Positions 8,018-16,394 of a stretch of 29,508 nt of DNA are shown one piece after another. Position 1 is the stretch's first letter; every line of letters begins with the position of its first letter. Both the position numbers and the translations under genes were made by a program. The notes under the pieces are model-generated. The model worked only from the letters and a program-made list of their open reading frames with translations, made no database searches and was not told the DNA's origin. The stretch is from Actinomycetes bacterium (lineage in GTDB: Bacteria > Actinomycetota > Actinomycetes > Actinomycetales > Microbacteriaceae), in NCBI GenBank assembly GCA_023436775.1, contig JAEZHW010000034.1, positions 1 through 29,508 on the forward strand, in the 5' to 3' direction.

Positions 8018-9585
8018 TTCGTGCCCGTGACCTCGGTATCGAGATTCGTCCGGACGCGGGCCGAGTGGTCGCCAAACTGTTCCTGCCTGGTGAGTCCACC
8101 CCGGGCAGCGTCTCGCGGACCGAGCGGGTGCTGAAACGGGTGGAGGACCTCCCCGAAGACGTTGTCGCCAGCGAGGTGGCGGCACTGCGCTCGCACTTCG
8201 CCGACCGGCACGACGAGTGGGAGGCCATGATGCGTGAGCACGCGGCGACCGTCCGTGCGCCCGGTGCGCCACCGCTCGACCCGGACCGGGAACTGCTGGT
8301 TGGTGCCGCCTTCACCGCAGAGTACGCGGTCGAGGGCGCAGCCCTGTGTAACCCCAGCGCGGTGCCGCACCCGAACCAGTCCGGCCTGCAGGAGGGCCAG
8401 ATGCGGGTGTTGCTGACCCTGCGCGGCATCGGAGAATCCCACTTGTCCTCAATGGAATTCGTGGAGGCGATTATCGGCCCGGGGGAGCAGTGGCATTTCC
8501 AGCCCCGCGAGGCCCCGCTGCGCGTGCCCGAGATCGAGGACCGCGAGTGGGACAAGCTGCATTTCATCCGATCCGTCGAGCGCCGCGGCGGTCTCGACGA
8601 GTTGGGTCGCGCGATCGCACAAATGCTGCCGGATCGCTTCACCGCAGCCGAGGTGGCCGAAGCCACCCACAACGTGCGCACCCTGCAGCAGCACCAGATC
8701 GACGCGCGGGACCAGCTCGCCTGGTTCCGGACGGTCGCGCAGTCCAGTTATCGCGCCACCTTCCCCGAGGACACCACGCTCTCGCAGCGGGTGCTCATGC
8801 CGACCGCTGAGGAGGAGCGCCTGGGCATCGAGGACGTGCGCATGATCCTGTGCGATGACGGTGTCTACCGCGGCACCTACACCGCCTATGACGGCCTGCA
8901 CATCGCCTCGCGTCTGGTGACCACGGCCGACTTCCGCTGTTTCGAGATCGAGCGGCTGACCGGACCGCCGGCGCGCACGAAGGGCATGGCCATCTTTGGA
9001 CGCGCCATCAATGGCGCTTATCTGGCTCTGACTCGAGGCGACGGCGAGTCGATTAGCCTGAGCCGGTCGTACGACGGTCTGGAGTGGGGCGAAGAGGAAC
9101 CGCTCTATGTGCCGGACGACGGCTGGGAGGTAGTGCAGAGCGGCAACTGCGGCCCGCCGATCGAGACCGAGTACGGCTGGATCGCACTCACTCACGGGGT
9201 GGGTCCGATGCGGGTGTACTCGATCGGCGCCATCCTGCTGGATCGCGAGGACCCGAGTCGGGTCATTGGCGTTTTCCCGGGACCGCTGATCCGTCCCGAC
9301 GCTGCCGATGGGCACGGCTACGTGCCGAACGTGGTGTATTCCTGCGGTGGCGTGCTGCACGACGAGCGGATCTGGATTCCGTTTGGGGTCGGAGACCAGC
9401 GCGTGCGAGTGGCGGTCATCGGTGTGCGGGAACTTGTCGAGGCGATGCAACCGCCCACCAGGTCCGCCGCCGAGGCGGTGGCTGCGCTGCGCGAAGCCAC
9501 CCGGATCCCCACCACCACCGGCCCGATCCACTGGGCGGTGCCAGCGACGACGGAGATCCCGATCGTGGCGCAGGCGGGGTCCTGA
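8014..9585 (+). CDS. Glycoside hydrolase family 130 protein (mannoside phosphorylase-like) with N-terminal extension
   Basis: 523 residues from ATG 8014, overlapping the previous stop. GH130 signatures are GAALCNPSAVPHPNQSGL (108-124), RGIGESHLSSMEF (137-149), LGIEDVRMI (270-278) with D274 at the place of the family's general acid in EDPR, YRGTYTAYDG (285-294), SGNCGPPIETEYGWIALTHG and, near the end, GHGYVPNVVYSCGG. Family members phosphorolyse or hydrolyse beta-mannosides, using phosphate bound by basic residues. The protein is longer than the ~330-400 residues usual for GH130, with about 90 extra N-terminal residues and a helical insertion (~180-240). The second base of the acid motif is V rather than P. 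No signal peptide is seen, which fits a cytoplasmic phosphorylase. Last gene of the operon, followed by a strong terminator. Confidence 0.85.
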   Translation: MIRARDLGIEIRPDAGRVVAKLFLPGESTPGSVSRTERVLKRVEDLPEDVVASEVAALRSHFADRHDEWEAMMREHAATVRAPGAPPLDPDRELLVGAAFTAEYAVEGAALCNPSAVPHPNQSGLQEGQMRVLLTLRGIGESHLSSMEFVEAIIGPGEQWHFQPREAPLRVPEIEDREWDKLHFIRSVERRGGLDELGRAIAQMLPDRFTAAEVAEATHNVRTLQQHQIDARDQLAWFRTVAQSSYRATFPEDTTLSQRVLMPTAEEERLGIEDVRMILCDDGVYRGTYTAYDGLHIASRLVTTADFRCFEIERLTGPPARTKGMAIFGRAINGAYLALTRGDGESISLSRSYDGLEWGEEEPLYVPDDGWEVVQSGNCGPPIETEYGWIALTHGVGPMRVYSIGAILLDREDPSRVIGVFPGPLIRPDAADGHGYVPNVVYSCGGVLHDERIWIPFGVGDQRVRVAVIGVRELVEAMQPPTRSAAEAVAALREATRIPTTTGPIHWAVPATTEIPIVAQAGS

Positions 9586-9633
9586 CCAGACGGATCGGAC
9601 CCGTCCGATCCACGCCCACCTGCGTCCCCAATG

Positions 9634-9669
9634 ACTGAGGGCCCCGACCATGTGGTCGGGGCCCTCAGT
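9634..9669. terminator. Bidirectional terminator, 17-bp perfect stem
   Basis: ACTGAGGGCCCCGACCA (9634-9650) is fully complementary to 9653-9669 around a two-base loop. It lies between convergent genes, GH130 ending at 9585 and the membrane protein ending at 9689, so it can serve both. T-tracts are weak on both sides, as is common in high-GC genomes. Confidence 0.85.
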
Positions 9670-9688
9670 GTGACGCGATGCGTCAGGC

Positions 9689-10543
9689 TTACTCGTCCGA
9701 GCTACCTGCGTTGGCGGCGTCGAGCTCAGCCAGGGCCGCGTCGAGGTCGAAGCCCTCCGGCACGGTGATACCGCACTGCTCGATCTCGCTCTTGACCTGC
9801 TTGGTCAGGCGCTCCTTGCCAGCCTGGTGCGCGGCCTCGATCGAACCGGCGTAGATCTGTCCGTCCTTCGACTCGCGCTGGACTGCGGGGACGCTGTCGC
9901 AGAGGTGGAACACCTTGCCGCCCTTCACCCAGTAGACGACGCCATCGCCGGTGAGGGTGTCCACCAGGGTCTGCTCGGCCGAGTACTGCTCAACCGACGG
10001 CGCGTTGACGGTGGTGCCGAGGAAGCCCGACAGCAGGGCGAGCACGATGGCGACACCACCGGCGATGGCCTTCTGCTGGCCGTTCATGTTCTTGTTGGTG
10101 AAGATCAGGATGATCAGCGGCAGGAAGGCGATGATCGTGATGATCAGGCCCAGCTGGTTCTGAATCCAGAACTTGACCGGCTGCTTCTTGGACGCCGGGT
10201 CGAGGCGGTTCGCCTGCTTCCACAGCAGCGAGCCACCGATGGCCAGCGCCGCAATACCGACGATGAGGCCGACCAGCAGCACCATGTTGATGTCGTAGTT
10301 GCCGTTCTGGTCCGTCGCTGCCAGGCCCGGACGCAGCACACCAAAGATGGCGTATGCCTCCGCGGCGATGGCGAGGGCCCAGAGCACCAGCGCAATAATG
10401 CGGAAGGTGACGGCCTTCTTCTTGGCTTCCGGGGTCGGGGTCCAGGTCGCGTCCGGAACCTCAGTGCCGTCTGCGGCCTTGGTGGTCTTTCGCGGTGCGG
10501 GCGAGTCGACCTTGACGACCTTCTTCTTGGGGCTTTCTGCCAC
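9689..10543 (-). CDS. Conserved four-TM membrane protein, function unknown
   Basis: 284 residues from a GTG start with GGGAGGT seven bases upstream. A Lys/Pro-rich cytoplasmic N-terminus (~1-44) is followed by TM segments at ~45-70, 85-107, 128-148 and 158-178. A soluble C-terminal domain of about 100 residues follows, with two Cys (FHLCDSVPAV and EQCGITVPEG) and the block DGVVYWVKGGKVFHLC. The acidic C-terminus ends GSSDE. The architecture resembles uncharacterised membrane proteins of actinobacteria. The C-terminal domain may face outside with a disulfide, although an even number of TMs would keep both ends on one side. It is monocistronic, convergent with the glycan operon and divergent from the MFS gene. 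Confidence 0.7.
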   Translation of the reverse strand: MAESPKKKVVKVDSPAPRKTTKAADGTEVPDATWTPTPEAKKKAVTFRIIALVLWALAIAAEAYAIFGVLRPGLAATDQNGNYDINMVLLVGLIVGIAALAIGGSLLWKQANRLDPASKKQPVKFWIQNQLGLIITIIAFLPLIILIFTNKNMNGQQKAIAGGVAIVLALLSGFLGTTVNAPSVEQYSAEQTLVDTLTGDGVVYWVKGGKVFHLCDSVPAVQRESKDGQIYAGSIEAAHQAGKERLTKQVKSEIEQCGITVPEGFDLDAALAELDAANAGSSDE

Positions 10544-10770
10544 CGGTTACCTCCCAGGGGTCTGCCTGCCACACCACGTGTCAGGTCAGTGTTCTCCTAC
10601 GATCATGCCGCATAGTGCGCCCAGTCGCATACCGTCAGACGTGAGGAAATCGCCACCTTGTCGGGCGAACCGTGCTTCGCGGCAGATTCTGTCAGTCACT
10701 GTCGGAGCGAGACGCCGAGGACTACGCTGTTCAGTGAGCCTGTACATTCATCCGTGCAAAGGAGTCCGCG

Positions 10771-11973
10771 GTGTCATCGAAGCCGTCGAGGCTGGTCGCT
10801 GTCCTCTTGCTGGCAGCCTTCGTCACCTTCTTTGACCGGTCGCTGCTCCCGCCGATTTTCGGCCCAGTCAGTGAGAGTCTGCAGGTTGATCGCGAGGCGG
10901 TCGGCACCGCGCTGACGGCCTACATGTTCGCGTACGGCATCTCGCAACTCGGCTGGGGTGTGCTGCTGGCATGGTGGGGGCGCACCCGCGTCCTGGTGAT
11001 CGCCCTGCTCGGGTGCCTGATCGGTGCCGTCATGTCGACCGTGGCCGGGGAGTATTGGCTCTTCATGACCGGACGCGTGATTGCCGGAACCTGCTTTGGT
11101 GCGCTCATCCCCATCGCGCTGGTGTACTTCGGAGACACCCTGAACATGCATGACCGAGGTCGTGCGAACGCAAATATTGCTGCGGCGCTGTCGCTGGGCC
11201 TGGCGGTCGCAACCATCGCCTCGCCGGTGATTGCCCGCTACTGGACCTGGCAGGTGGGTTTCGGCCTGGTCGTGGCGTTCGTGATCGCGGTATTGATCGG
11301 TGTGCTGCGTGACCGTGGGCAGGCCACCGTCCAGCCGGTGAGCGTCGCCGACTCGCTGCGAAGGGTGATGCGCAACTCCTGGGCCTGGTTGGTTCTGGGC
11401 CTGATGCTGCTGGAAGGCGCAATCCTGGTCGGCGTGGTCTCGTATCTGCCGGCCGCGCTGGAGGCCTATGGCACTGACCCCGCCACGGCCGGCCTCGCCG
11501 TGGGGCTGTTCGGATTCGCCGTGATCGCCTGGAGCTTCCTAGTGAAGCGCCTCATTCCGATCGTGCCCGCCTACGGCTTGCTTGGCCTTGGCGGCACCGC
11601 CGCAGTGGTCGCGTACTTGGTGCTCACGGTCGTGATCACCGTTCCTAGCGTGGTCGTTGCGGCAGTGCTGCTGGGCTTCGCGTGGGCGGCCGCCCACACC
11701 CAACTGCAAACGTGGATGACCGACACCGTGCATGATGCCCGCGCCGTCGGGATGTCGCTGCTCGGTGTGCTGATGTTTGTTGGTGCCAGCATCGGCAGCG
11801 CGGTCTCGAATGTGGCGGCGACCGCGCATGTCTGGCCGCCCCTGTTCCTGGGCTCCATGGTGGTTGCCGTGCTCTTCACCGTGGCCGCGGCGATCGGTCG
11901 GCGCTACTACCCTCAGCACGCAGCGAATATTGCCCCGGACGAGGCGGTGGGCGCGGCATCAGACGGCCGCTGA
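10771..11973 (+). CDS. MFS transporter
   Basis: 400 residues from GTG 10771 with AAAGGAG upstream. About twelve hydrophobic segments are visible. FDRSLLPPIF after TM1, the loop 2-3 region WWGRTRVLVIALLG and the TM4 segment GTCFGALIPIALVYF match the major facilitator fold. The central loop (DRGQATVQPVSVADSLRR) splits the two halves. It is an integral cytoplasmic-membrane protein that moves a small solute by ion coupling or uniport. FTFFDRS-type starts occur in CynX/NimT-like and sugar-phosphate-like carriers, but the substrate cannot be assigned. A CTGTTCAGT word lies 35 bases before the start and also occurs in promoters of the catabolic island further right, so the two may be co-regulated. 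Confidence 0.85.
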   Translation: MSSKPSRLVAVLLLAAFVTFFDRSLLPPIFGPVSESLQVDREAVGTALTAYMFAYGISQLGWGVLLAWWGRTRVLVIALLGCLIGAVMSTVAGEYWLFMTGRVIAGTCFGALIPIALVYFGDTLNMHDRGRANANIAAALSLGLAVATIASPVIARYWTWQVGFGLVVAFVIAVLIGVLRDRGQATVQPVSVADSLRRVMRNSWAWLVLGLMLLEGAILVGVVSYLPAALEAYGTDPATAGLAVGLFGFAVIAWSFLVKRLIPIVPAYGLLGLGGTAAVVAYLVLTVVITVPSVVVAAVLLGFAWAAAHTQLQTWMTDTVHDARAVGMSLLGVLMFVGASIGSAVSNVAATAHVWPPLFLGSMVVAVLFTVAAAIGRRYYPQHAANIAPDEAVGAASDGR

Positions 11974-12018
11974 CCCAGCCGCTTCGCCCCCAGCCGCGTC
12001 GCCCCAGTCGCGTCGCTG
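11974..12018. repeat. Short tandem repeat, three ~15-bp units
   Basis: CCCAGCCGCTTCGCC (11974-11988) is followed at once by CCCAGCCGCGTCGCC (11989-12003), differing at one base, and then a decayed third unit CCAGTCGCGTCGCTG. The array begins immediately after the MFS stop and fills most of the gap to the convergent UbiB-like gene. It encodes nothing in frame with either gene. Confidence 0.6.
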
Positions 12019-12031
12019 CTGACTGGTCCGC

Positions 12032-13741
12032 TTAGCTGCGACGCTCGCGGCGGCCGCGCAGCCAACTGCTGGTGAGCGCCGCCAGGAAACTGACGCCCGA
12101 GACAGCGGTGGCCATCCAGCCGATGGTGGTGGTGGGTACTGCCGCTGCAGGGTTCGCTGGTGAGGTGAGCGCCCACGCTGCCACCACACCGGCGACGAGC
12201 CCAACCATGGTGAGCAAGACGGTACCCACCAGGCTCTGGACAAAGCGGCGGTCGGTGGGGTTCGTTTCGGCCCGCATCCGGATGGAAAGATCGCCGGAGG
12301 CGAGTTGTTCGGTGATGCGGCCGAGCTGCTTTGGCGCGCGGCGCAACGCCGGGAGCAGCCAGGTCAGTTGATCGAGCGCCAGGCCACCAAGTGCCCTGGG
12401 GCGGAACTGGTCCCGCAGGATACGCAGGGCTGCACTGCGCACCTCAGCCAGGGTGTCGATGCCCGGCAAAGCTCGCCGCAGGGTGCCCTCGAAGATGATG
12501 AAGGCACGCGCGCCCGCATCGAGGCCGGGCGGAATCTGTCCGATGTAGGGCAGCAGCAGCTCGACGGCCTCGTCGACGATTCGAACGTCGAGGACGGCGC
12601 CCGGGCCGAGGTGGTGCGTGGTGAATGCGGCGATTGCGGCGCGGTACTCGGCCTCGCTGGCGCCGTCTCGAAGCGGCACCAGTCGCAGCAGGGCATCGGC
12701 CATCACGTCCGTGTCGCCTTGCAAATAGGCGAGCAGGAGCTCTTGCATGGTCTCTCGCGTGGCGCGGTCGAGGCGCCCGATGGTGCCGAAGTCGACCAGC
12801 GCCGCGGTGCCATCGGGCAGCAACATCACATTGCCGGGATGTAAGTCGGTGTGAAAGATCCCATCAATCGTGAGTTGCCGCAGCAGCGTGCTGAGCACCG
12901 CCAGGAGGGCGGGCTTTGCCGTGGCCGGGTCGATGGTCTCGGAGGCCAGCAGGCGTGCCACTGTGTCGCCGGGCAGGAACTCCAAGGTCAGCAGTCGTCG
13001 CGTCGACAGGGCGGGATATGCAGCCGGGAGCCGCACTTCCTCGGGGCGCGGACTGGCCGCCTGCGTCGCCGTGAGCGTCTGCAGGTTGGCGAGTTCTTGT
13101 CGAAAGTCGAGCTGGCCGACCAGGTCGCGCCCGTAGTCGGCCGCGACGCGTTCCGTGCCGAGGCGACTGGCCAATGGCAGTGCGCGGCCGATGAGCTTGG
13201 CAAGCCGCAGGGCGATATCGACATCGCGGCGCACCTCGGGCCCGATATTGGGGCGCTGCACCTTCAGGGCCACCTGCTCGCCGCTCAGCAGCGTTGCCCG
13301 GTGCACCTGGGCGATGGAGGCGGCCGCGATCGGGGTGGTGTCCACCTCGGCGAAGACCTGGTGGAGTCGTTGGCCGAGCTCCGCCTCGATCAGGGCTGCG
13401 ATTTCTGGCCAAGGGACCGGCCGCACGCTCTCCTGGAGCTTGGATAGTGGGCCGAGCCACTCGGGTGGCAGGAGGTCGCTGCGGTTTGAGAGCAGCTGGC
13501 CAATCTTGACGAAGACGCCACCGGCTTCTTCCAGCGCGGCGCGAAGGTTCTCGGCCTGCTGGGCCCGTGCTGCGCTGCCGGCCGGATCTGTGCTGAAGTC
13601 GTAGCGACCTGGGTTCAGCAGGCCGTACGTTCGGGCGATGCCGAGGACCTGCAGGTATCGGGGGCGGCGCGGAAGTTCCGCCTCAACTGGGCCGCGATCG
13701 GCGGCCAGGCCAATCCGGGGGATCTTCGACTCCATGCCCAT
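12032..13741 (-). CDS. ABC1/UbiB-family atypical kinase with C-terminal TM hairpin
   Basis: 569 residues. Hallmarks of the ABC1/UbiB fold: FVKIGQLLSNRSDLLP (KxGQ at 79-82), the Ala-rich nucleotide loop AAASIAQVH (139-147), VALKVQRP with K160, the catalytic-loop equivalent HTDLHPGN (297-304) and LVDFGTIG with D317. The tail has two hydrophobic segments (~505-530 and ~540-560) and a basic end (LRGRRERRS), so the protein is membrane-bound. In proteobacteria the family supports ubiquinone biosynthesis; in actinobacteria the role is uncertain and may involve lipid or quinone handling. It is convergent with the MFS gene. Immediately upstream, in the same direction, lies the first ketopantoate-reductase-like gene, but a terminator hairpin separates them. 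Confidence 0.85.
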   Translation of the reverse strand: MGMESKIPRIGLAADRGPVEAELPRRPRYLQVLGIARTYGLLNPGRYDFSTDPAGSAARAQQAENLRAALEEAGGVFVKIGQLLSNRSDLLPPEWLGPLSKLQESVRPVPWPEIAALIEAELGQRLHQVFAEVDTTPIAAASIAQVHRATLLSGEQVALKVQRPNIGPEVRRDVDIALRLAKLIGRALPLASRLGTERVAADYGRDLVGQLDFRQELANLQTLTATQAASPRPEEVRLPAAYPALSTRRLLTLEFLPGDTVARLLASETIDPATAKPALLAVLSTLLRQLTIDGIFHTDLHPGNVMLLPDGTAALVDFGTIGRLDRATRETMQELLLAYLQGDTDVMADALLRLVPLRDGASEAEYRAAIAAFTTHHLGPGAVLDVRIVDEAVELLLPYIGQIPPGLDAGARAFIIFEGTLRRALPGIDTLAEVRSAALRILRDQFRPRALGGLALDQLTWLLPALRRAPKQLGRITEQLASGDLSIRMRAETNPTDRRFVQSLVGTVLLTMVGLVAGVVAAWALTSPANPAAAVPTTTIGWMATAVSGVSFLAALTSSWLRGRRERRS

Positions 13742-13769
13742 AGCCTCATCCTGGCACGCGCACCTGCAA

Positions 13770-13797
13770 AGGGCGATGGCAGTTGCACCATCGCCCT
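13770..13797 (-). terminator. Hairpin after the first ketopantoate-reductase-like gene
   Basis: AGGGCGATGG (13770-13779) pairs perfectly with CCATCGCCCT (13788-13797) around an eight-base loop, 13 bases beyond the stop of the gene ending at 13810 and just before the UbiB-like start. It probably separates the two transcripts. No T-tract. Confidence 0.6.
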
Positions 13798-13809
13798 CGC
13801 AGACGAAGC

Positions 13810-14832
13810 CTACTTGCCAGCCAGTTCGAGCAGCAGGGCCAGGTTCTCCGGGCCCGGCTCCAGGGTGCTCTGCTCAATGCGGTGGGCGAGTTCGACCACG
13901 GCACTGTTCACTGGCGTCGGGACGCCGTGCTGGGCGCCGACCCGGACCACACGGCCGTTCAGGTCATCGACCTCGCTGTGACGACCCTTCATCCAGTCCT
14001 GCAGCACGGTGGTCTTGGTGTTCGGCAGCACGAAGCCGCCGAGGAGCGTGTCCAGCAGCGTCTGAACGAAGCTGCCCTCGTCCTCGAGGTCGGACTCCTG
14101 CAGGCCGAAGATCGGCAACGGCTTGTAGCCCGCGGCCAGGCCAGCATCCAGCGCTTCCTGGCCGGAGCGCAGCATCAGCTGGCGCATCGCGGGGATCGCG
14201 ACCGCTTCGAGCATCGGCAGGCCCAAAATGGCCGTGGTGACCAGGGTGGTGGAGTTACTCACCAACTTCATCCACTTGGCCGATCGGATGTCCTCGACTT
14301 CCTCCACTGCACCGACGTGCCGCAGAATCTGAGCGACCTCGGTCACCCGGTGCTCGGTGCTCTCGTCGAGTGAGCCCAGGGCGAACCAGGATCGGGCCGG
14401 GCCGGAGTGGCGTTCCACGATGCCCGGCTCAAACATCATCGAGGAGATTTCGATCACGCAGCCCAGGGTGCGATTGGCGCCCACCACCTCGGCGATGTCG
14501 TCGGCAGCCATGCCGTTCTGGACGCCCACGAGCAGGCCGTCCTCAGCCAGGTAGGGCTTGATCAAGTGGCTGGCCCAGATGGCGTCATAGGCCTTGACCA
14601 GCATGAACACCAGATCGAACTTGTGCTTCAGTTCAGCGACCTGGCAGAAGTGGATCACGTTCACCGGCTGCACCTGGGTGCGTTCCGGCATCCGAATTTC
14701 GGCACCGCGCTCGCGCATCGCCTCGACGTGGGCTGGCCACTGCTCAATCAGAGTGACGTCGTATCCAGCCTCAGTCAGGTCAGCACCAATCGATGCACCA
14801 TTGGCACCGGAACCAAGCACGGCAATTTTCAC
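13810..14832 (-). CDS. Ketopantoate reductase (PanE/ApbA)-family dehydrogenase, paralog 1
   Basis: GTG 14832 is chosen (340 residues): AAGGAG lies seven bases upstream, and the product then starts KIAVLGSGANGASIG, the Rossmann NADP-binding loop. Further family blocks are LVKAYDAIWASHLIKP, VGVQNGMAADD, the active-site segment DIRSAKWMKLVSNS with K189 at the catalytic Lys, and VLQDWMKGRHSEVDDLNGR with the conserved Glu and Asn. The usual reaction is NAD(P)H-linked interconversion of a 2-oxo acid and its 2-hydroxy acid. At 340 residues it is longer than biosynthetic PanE (~300). Two more paralogs lie at 15318 and 17448, sharing QWPAHVEAMR-type segments. Three copies beside an importer point to catabolism rather than pantothenate synthesis. 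It is divergent from the Dabb gene. Confidence 0.85.
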   Translation of the reverse strand: MKIAVLGSGANGASIGADLTEAGYDVTLIEQWPAHVEAMRERGAEIRMPERTQVQPVNVIHFCQVAELKHKFDLVFMLVKAYDAIWASHLIKPYLAEDGLLVGVQNGMAADDIAEVVGANRTLGCVIEISSMMFEPGIVERHSGPARSWFALGSLDESTEHRVTEVAQILRHVGAVEEVEDIRSAKWMKLVSNSTTLVTTAILGLPMLEAVAIPAMRQLMLRSGQEALDAGLAAGYKPLPIFGLQESDLEDEGSFVQTLLDTLLGGFVLPNTKTTVLQDWMKGRHSEVDDLNGRVVRVGAQHGVPTPVNSAVVELAHRIEQSTLEPGPENLALLLELAGK

Positions 14833-14875
14833 GCGGGTCTCCTTCAGTCTGTTGCCTCGTTGCAACAAGGTCAGT

Positions 14876-14898
14876 CTAATCAAACACTGTTTAGTTAG
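14876..14898. promoter_or_regulatory. Inverted repeat in the divergent control region
   Basis: CTAATCAAACA and TGTTTAGTTAG surround one central C; 9 of 11 pairs match. It contains CTGTTTAGT (14887-14895), a variant of the CTGTTCAGT word found upstream of other genes of the island. It sits between the divergent ketopantoate-reductase-like and Dabb genes and could control both. Confidence 0.45.
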
Positions 14899-14958
14899 GA
14901 TGAACAATGGGCCGGATGGTCCGGCCGCAGCCGCTGGCTGCAGAAAGGAAGGTCAACG

Positions 14959-15258
14959 ATGATCGTCCACACCATCGCGTTCAACCTGGTAAGCCAGGAT
15001 GCGGCCGAGCGTGAGGAGCAATTGGCGGAGTTCACCGAGATGATCTCCAGCCTCAACGGCAAGATTCCCGGCCTGATCCAGGCACGGGTTGGACGAGACA
15101 TCGGCAAGCTCGACTGGCATCACGACGTCGCGGTGATCACCGAACACGAGAGTGTCGAGGCCCTCGAGGCGTACCAGGCGCACGAACTGCATGTGCCGAT
15201 CATTGAGTGGGGCAAGACCCGGCTCACTGATCGTGCCTGCGTGGACTTTGAGGTCTAA
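14959..15258 (+). CDS. Dabb (stress-responsive alpha/beta-barrel) domain protein
   Basis: 99 residues from ATG 14959 with AAAGGAAGG upstream. The whole protein is one dimeric alpha/beta-barrel (Dabb) domain: IVHTIAFNL first strand, the helix region AEREEQLAEFTEMISSL, KIPGLIQARVGRDI, DVAVITEHESVEALEAYQAH with the typical H-E-x-Y-x-x-H-type ending, and a last strand ACVDFEV. Dabb proteins are small cytoplasmic dimers that include cyclases and decarboxylase-like enzymes, and many are of unknown function found in catabolic operons. It stands alone between two ketopantoate-reductase-like genes on the opposite strand and is closed by the terminator at 15274. It may process an unstable intermediate of the same pathway; that is inference. 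Confidence 0.8.
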   Translation: MIVHTIAFNLVSQDAAEREEQLAEFTEMISSLNGKIPGLIQARVGRDIGKLDWHHDVAVITEHESVEALEAYQAHELHVPIIEWGKTRLTDRACVDFEV

Positions 15259-15273
15259 TTCCTCGCAGATTGC

Positions 15274-15308
15274 CGAAAGGCCCGCACCGGATTGGTGCGG
15301 GCCTTTCG
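15274..15308. terminator. Bidirectional terminator, 15-bp perfect stem
   Basis: CGAAAGGCCCGCACC (15274-15288) pairs fully with GGTGCGGGCCTTTCG (15294-15308) around GGATT. It lies between the convergent Dabb gene (stop 15258) and the second ketopantoate-reductase-like gene (stop 15318). The stem ends in AAA/TTT, giving a short T-run to each side. Confidence 0.85.
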
Positions 15309-15317
15309 CATGGGGGC

Positions 15318-16340
15318 TTACTTGCCGAAGCCAGCGCGCTCCAGCAGTTCCGCCAGATTGTGCAGGCCTGCTTCGCGCTCGCCGCGCTCGATTTCGAGCG
15401 CCATCTGAACACAGGCGGCGTTTACCGGGGCTTGCTCAGTACCCAAGGCATCGACGACGAGGCCGTTGATTTCGCGCACCTCGCTGCGACGACCCTTCAT
15501 CCAGTCCTGCAGCACGGTCGCCTTCGTGGATGGGAACGAGAACTCGTTCAGGAGCAAGTCGAGGATGTCGCGGGCGAAGGTGTCCGGGTTGACCTCGGTC
15601 AGTCCAAAGATTGGCACGATCTTGTGGCCGCGCTGGATACCAGCCTGCACCGCCTCGTCACCGGCGGCGACCATGAGCTCGTAGAAGCCCTCGGTGTGTG
15701 CAGCATCGAAGATCGACAGGTTCAGAATCGCCGACGGCACCAGCTCAGCAGCGTTCAGGACCAGCTTCATCCACTTCGAGGAGTTGATGTCGTCGACGAC
15801 TTCGACGGTGCCGGAGGCGCGCAGAATCTCAGCTGCCTGTTCCGCCTTGGCGTGTGCCACCTCGTTGTACGCTCCGAGTGCGAACCAGGAGTTGTGGTAG
15901 CCATTGTGTCGCTCCACCTCACCCGGAGTGAACATGTTCGAGCCCAGCTCGATCACACCGCCGAGGGTGCGTTTCGGGCCCATGATGTCGAGGATGTCCT
16001 GCATCGACATACCGTTCTGCAGGCCGATGACCACACCATCGTCCTTCACCAGCGGCTTGATCAATTCAACGCCCCAGCGAGTGTCGTAGGCCTTCAGCAC
16101 CACATAGACGATGTCGAACTGTTCCCGCAATTCCGCGACCTGGCACACGTGGTAGACGTTCACCTTGGTGTTGGTGGTCTCGCCTTCCAGGAATCGAACG
16201 GTGATGCCCTGCTCGCGCATCGCCTCGACGTGCGCGGGCCACTGTTCGATGAAGGTGACGTCGTGGCCGGCCCGAGTCAGGTCGGCACCGATCGAGGCAC
16301 CGTTTGCGCCGGTGCCGAGGACTGCAATCTTGGGAGCCAT
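15318..16340 (-). CDS. Ketopantoate reductase-family dehydrogenase, paralog 2
   Basis: 340 residues from ATG 16340. KIAVLGTGANGASIGADL is the NADP-binding loop, followed by VVLKAYDTRWGVELIKP, VIGLQNGMSMQDILDIMG, the active-site block INSSKWMKLVLNAAELVPSA with K192 as catalytic Lys, and VLQDWMKGRRSEVREINGL. It is the same length as paralog 1 and appears closer to paralog 3 (shared KAYDTRW, SSKWMKLV, ELVPSAIL). The likely role is reversible oxidation of a hydroxy acid or a similar carbonyl/hydroxyl step. It lies 54 bases downstream of the 3-hydroxyisobutyrate-dehydrogenase-like gene on the same strand and is probably co-transcribed, although the gap holds an inverted repeat (16354-16375) that may regulate it separately. 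Confidence 0.85.
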   Translation of the reverse strand: MAPKIAVLGTGANGASIGADLTRAGHDVTFIEQWPAHVEAMREQGITVRFLEGETTNTKVNVYHVCQVAELREQFDIVYVVLKAYDTRWGVELIKPLVKDDGVVIGLQNGMSMQDILDIMGPKRTLGGVIELGSNMFTPGEVERHNGYHNSWFALGAYNEVAHAKAEQAAEILRASGTVEVVDDINSSKWMKLVLNAAELVPSAILNLSIFDAAHTEGFYELMVAAGDEAVQAGIQRGHKIVPIFGLTEVNPDTFARDILDLLLNEFSFPSTKATVLQDWMKGRRSEVREINGLVVDALGTEQAPVNAACVQMALEIERGEREAGLHNLAELLERAGFGK

Positions 16341-16353
16341 GATGTTCCAATCT

Positions 16354-16375
16354 GGGCGAACCGCACTGTTCGCCC
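16354..16375 (-). promoter_or_regulatory. Inverted repeat before paralog 2
   Basis: GGGCGAAC (16354-16361) and GTTCGCCC (16368-16375) are perfect complements separated by CGCACT. The repeat lies 13 bases before the start codon of the gene at 16340. It could be an operator, an attenuator or a terminator of the upstream dehydrogenase gene. The position so close to the start favours a regulatory role. Confidence 0.5.
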
Positions 16376-16394
16376 GGGTCAGGGGAGGGAGTAC

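Noticed and set aside
7099..9651. Long minus-strand frames opposite the glycan operon
   Set aside because: They lack family features and are shadows of the overlapping, motif-rich plus-strand genes.
14895..15192. Minus-strand frames opposite the Dabb gene
   Set aside because: The plus-strand Dabb domain is complete with a good ribosome binding site; the antisense frames show no family.
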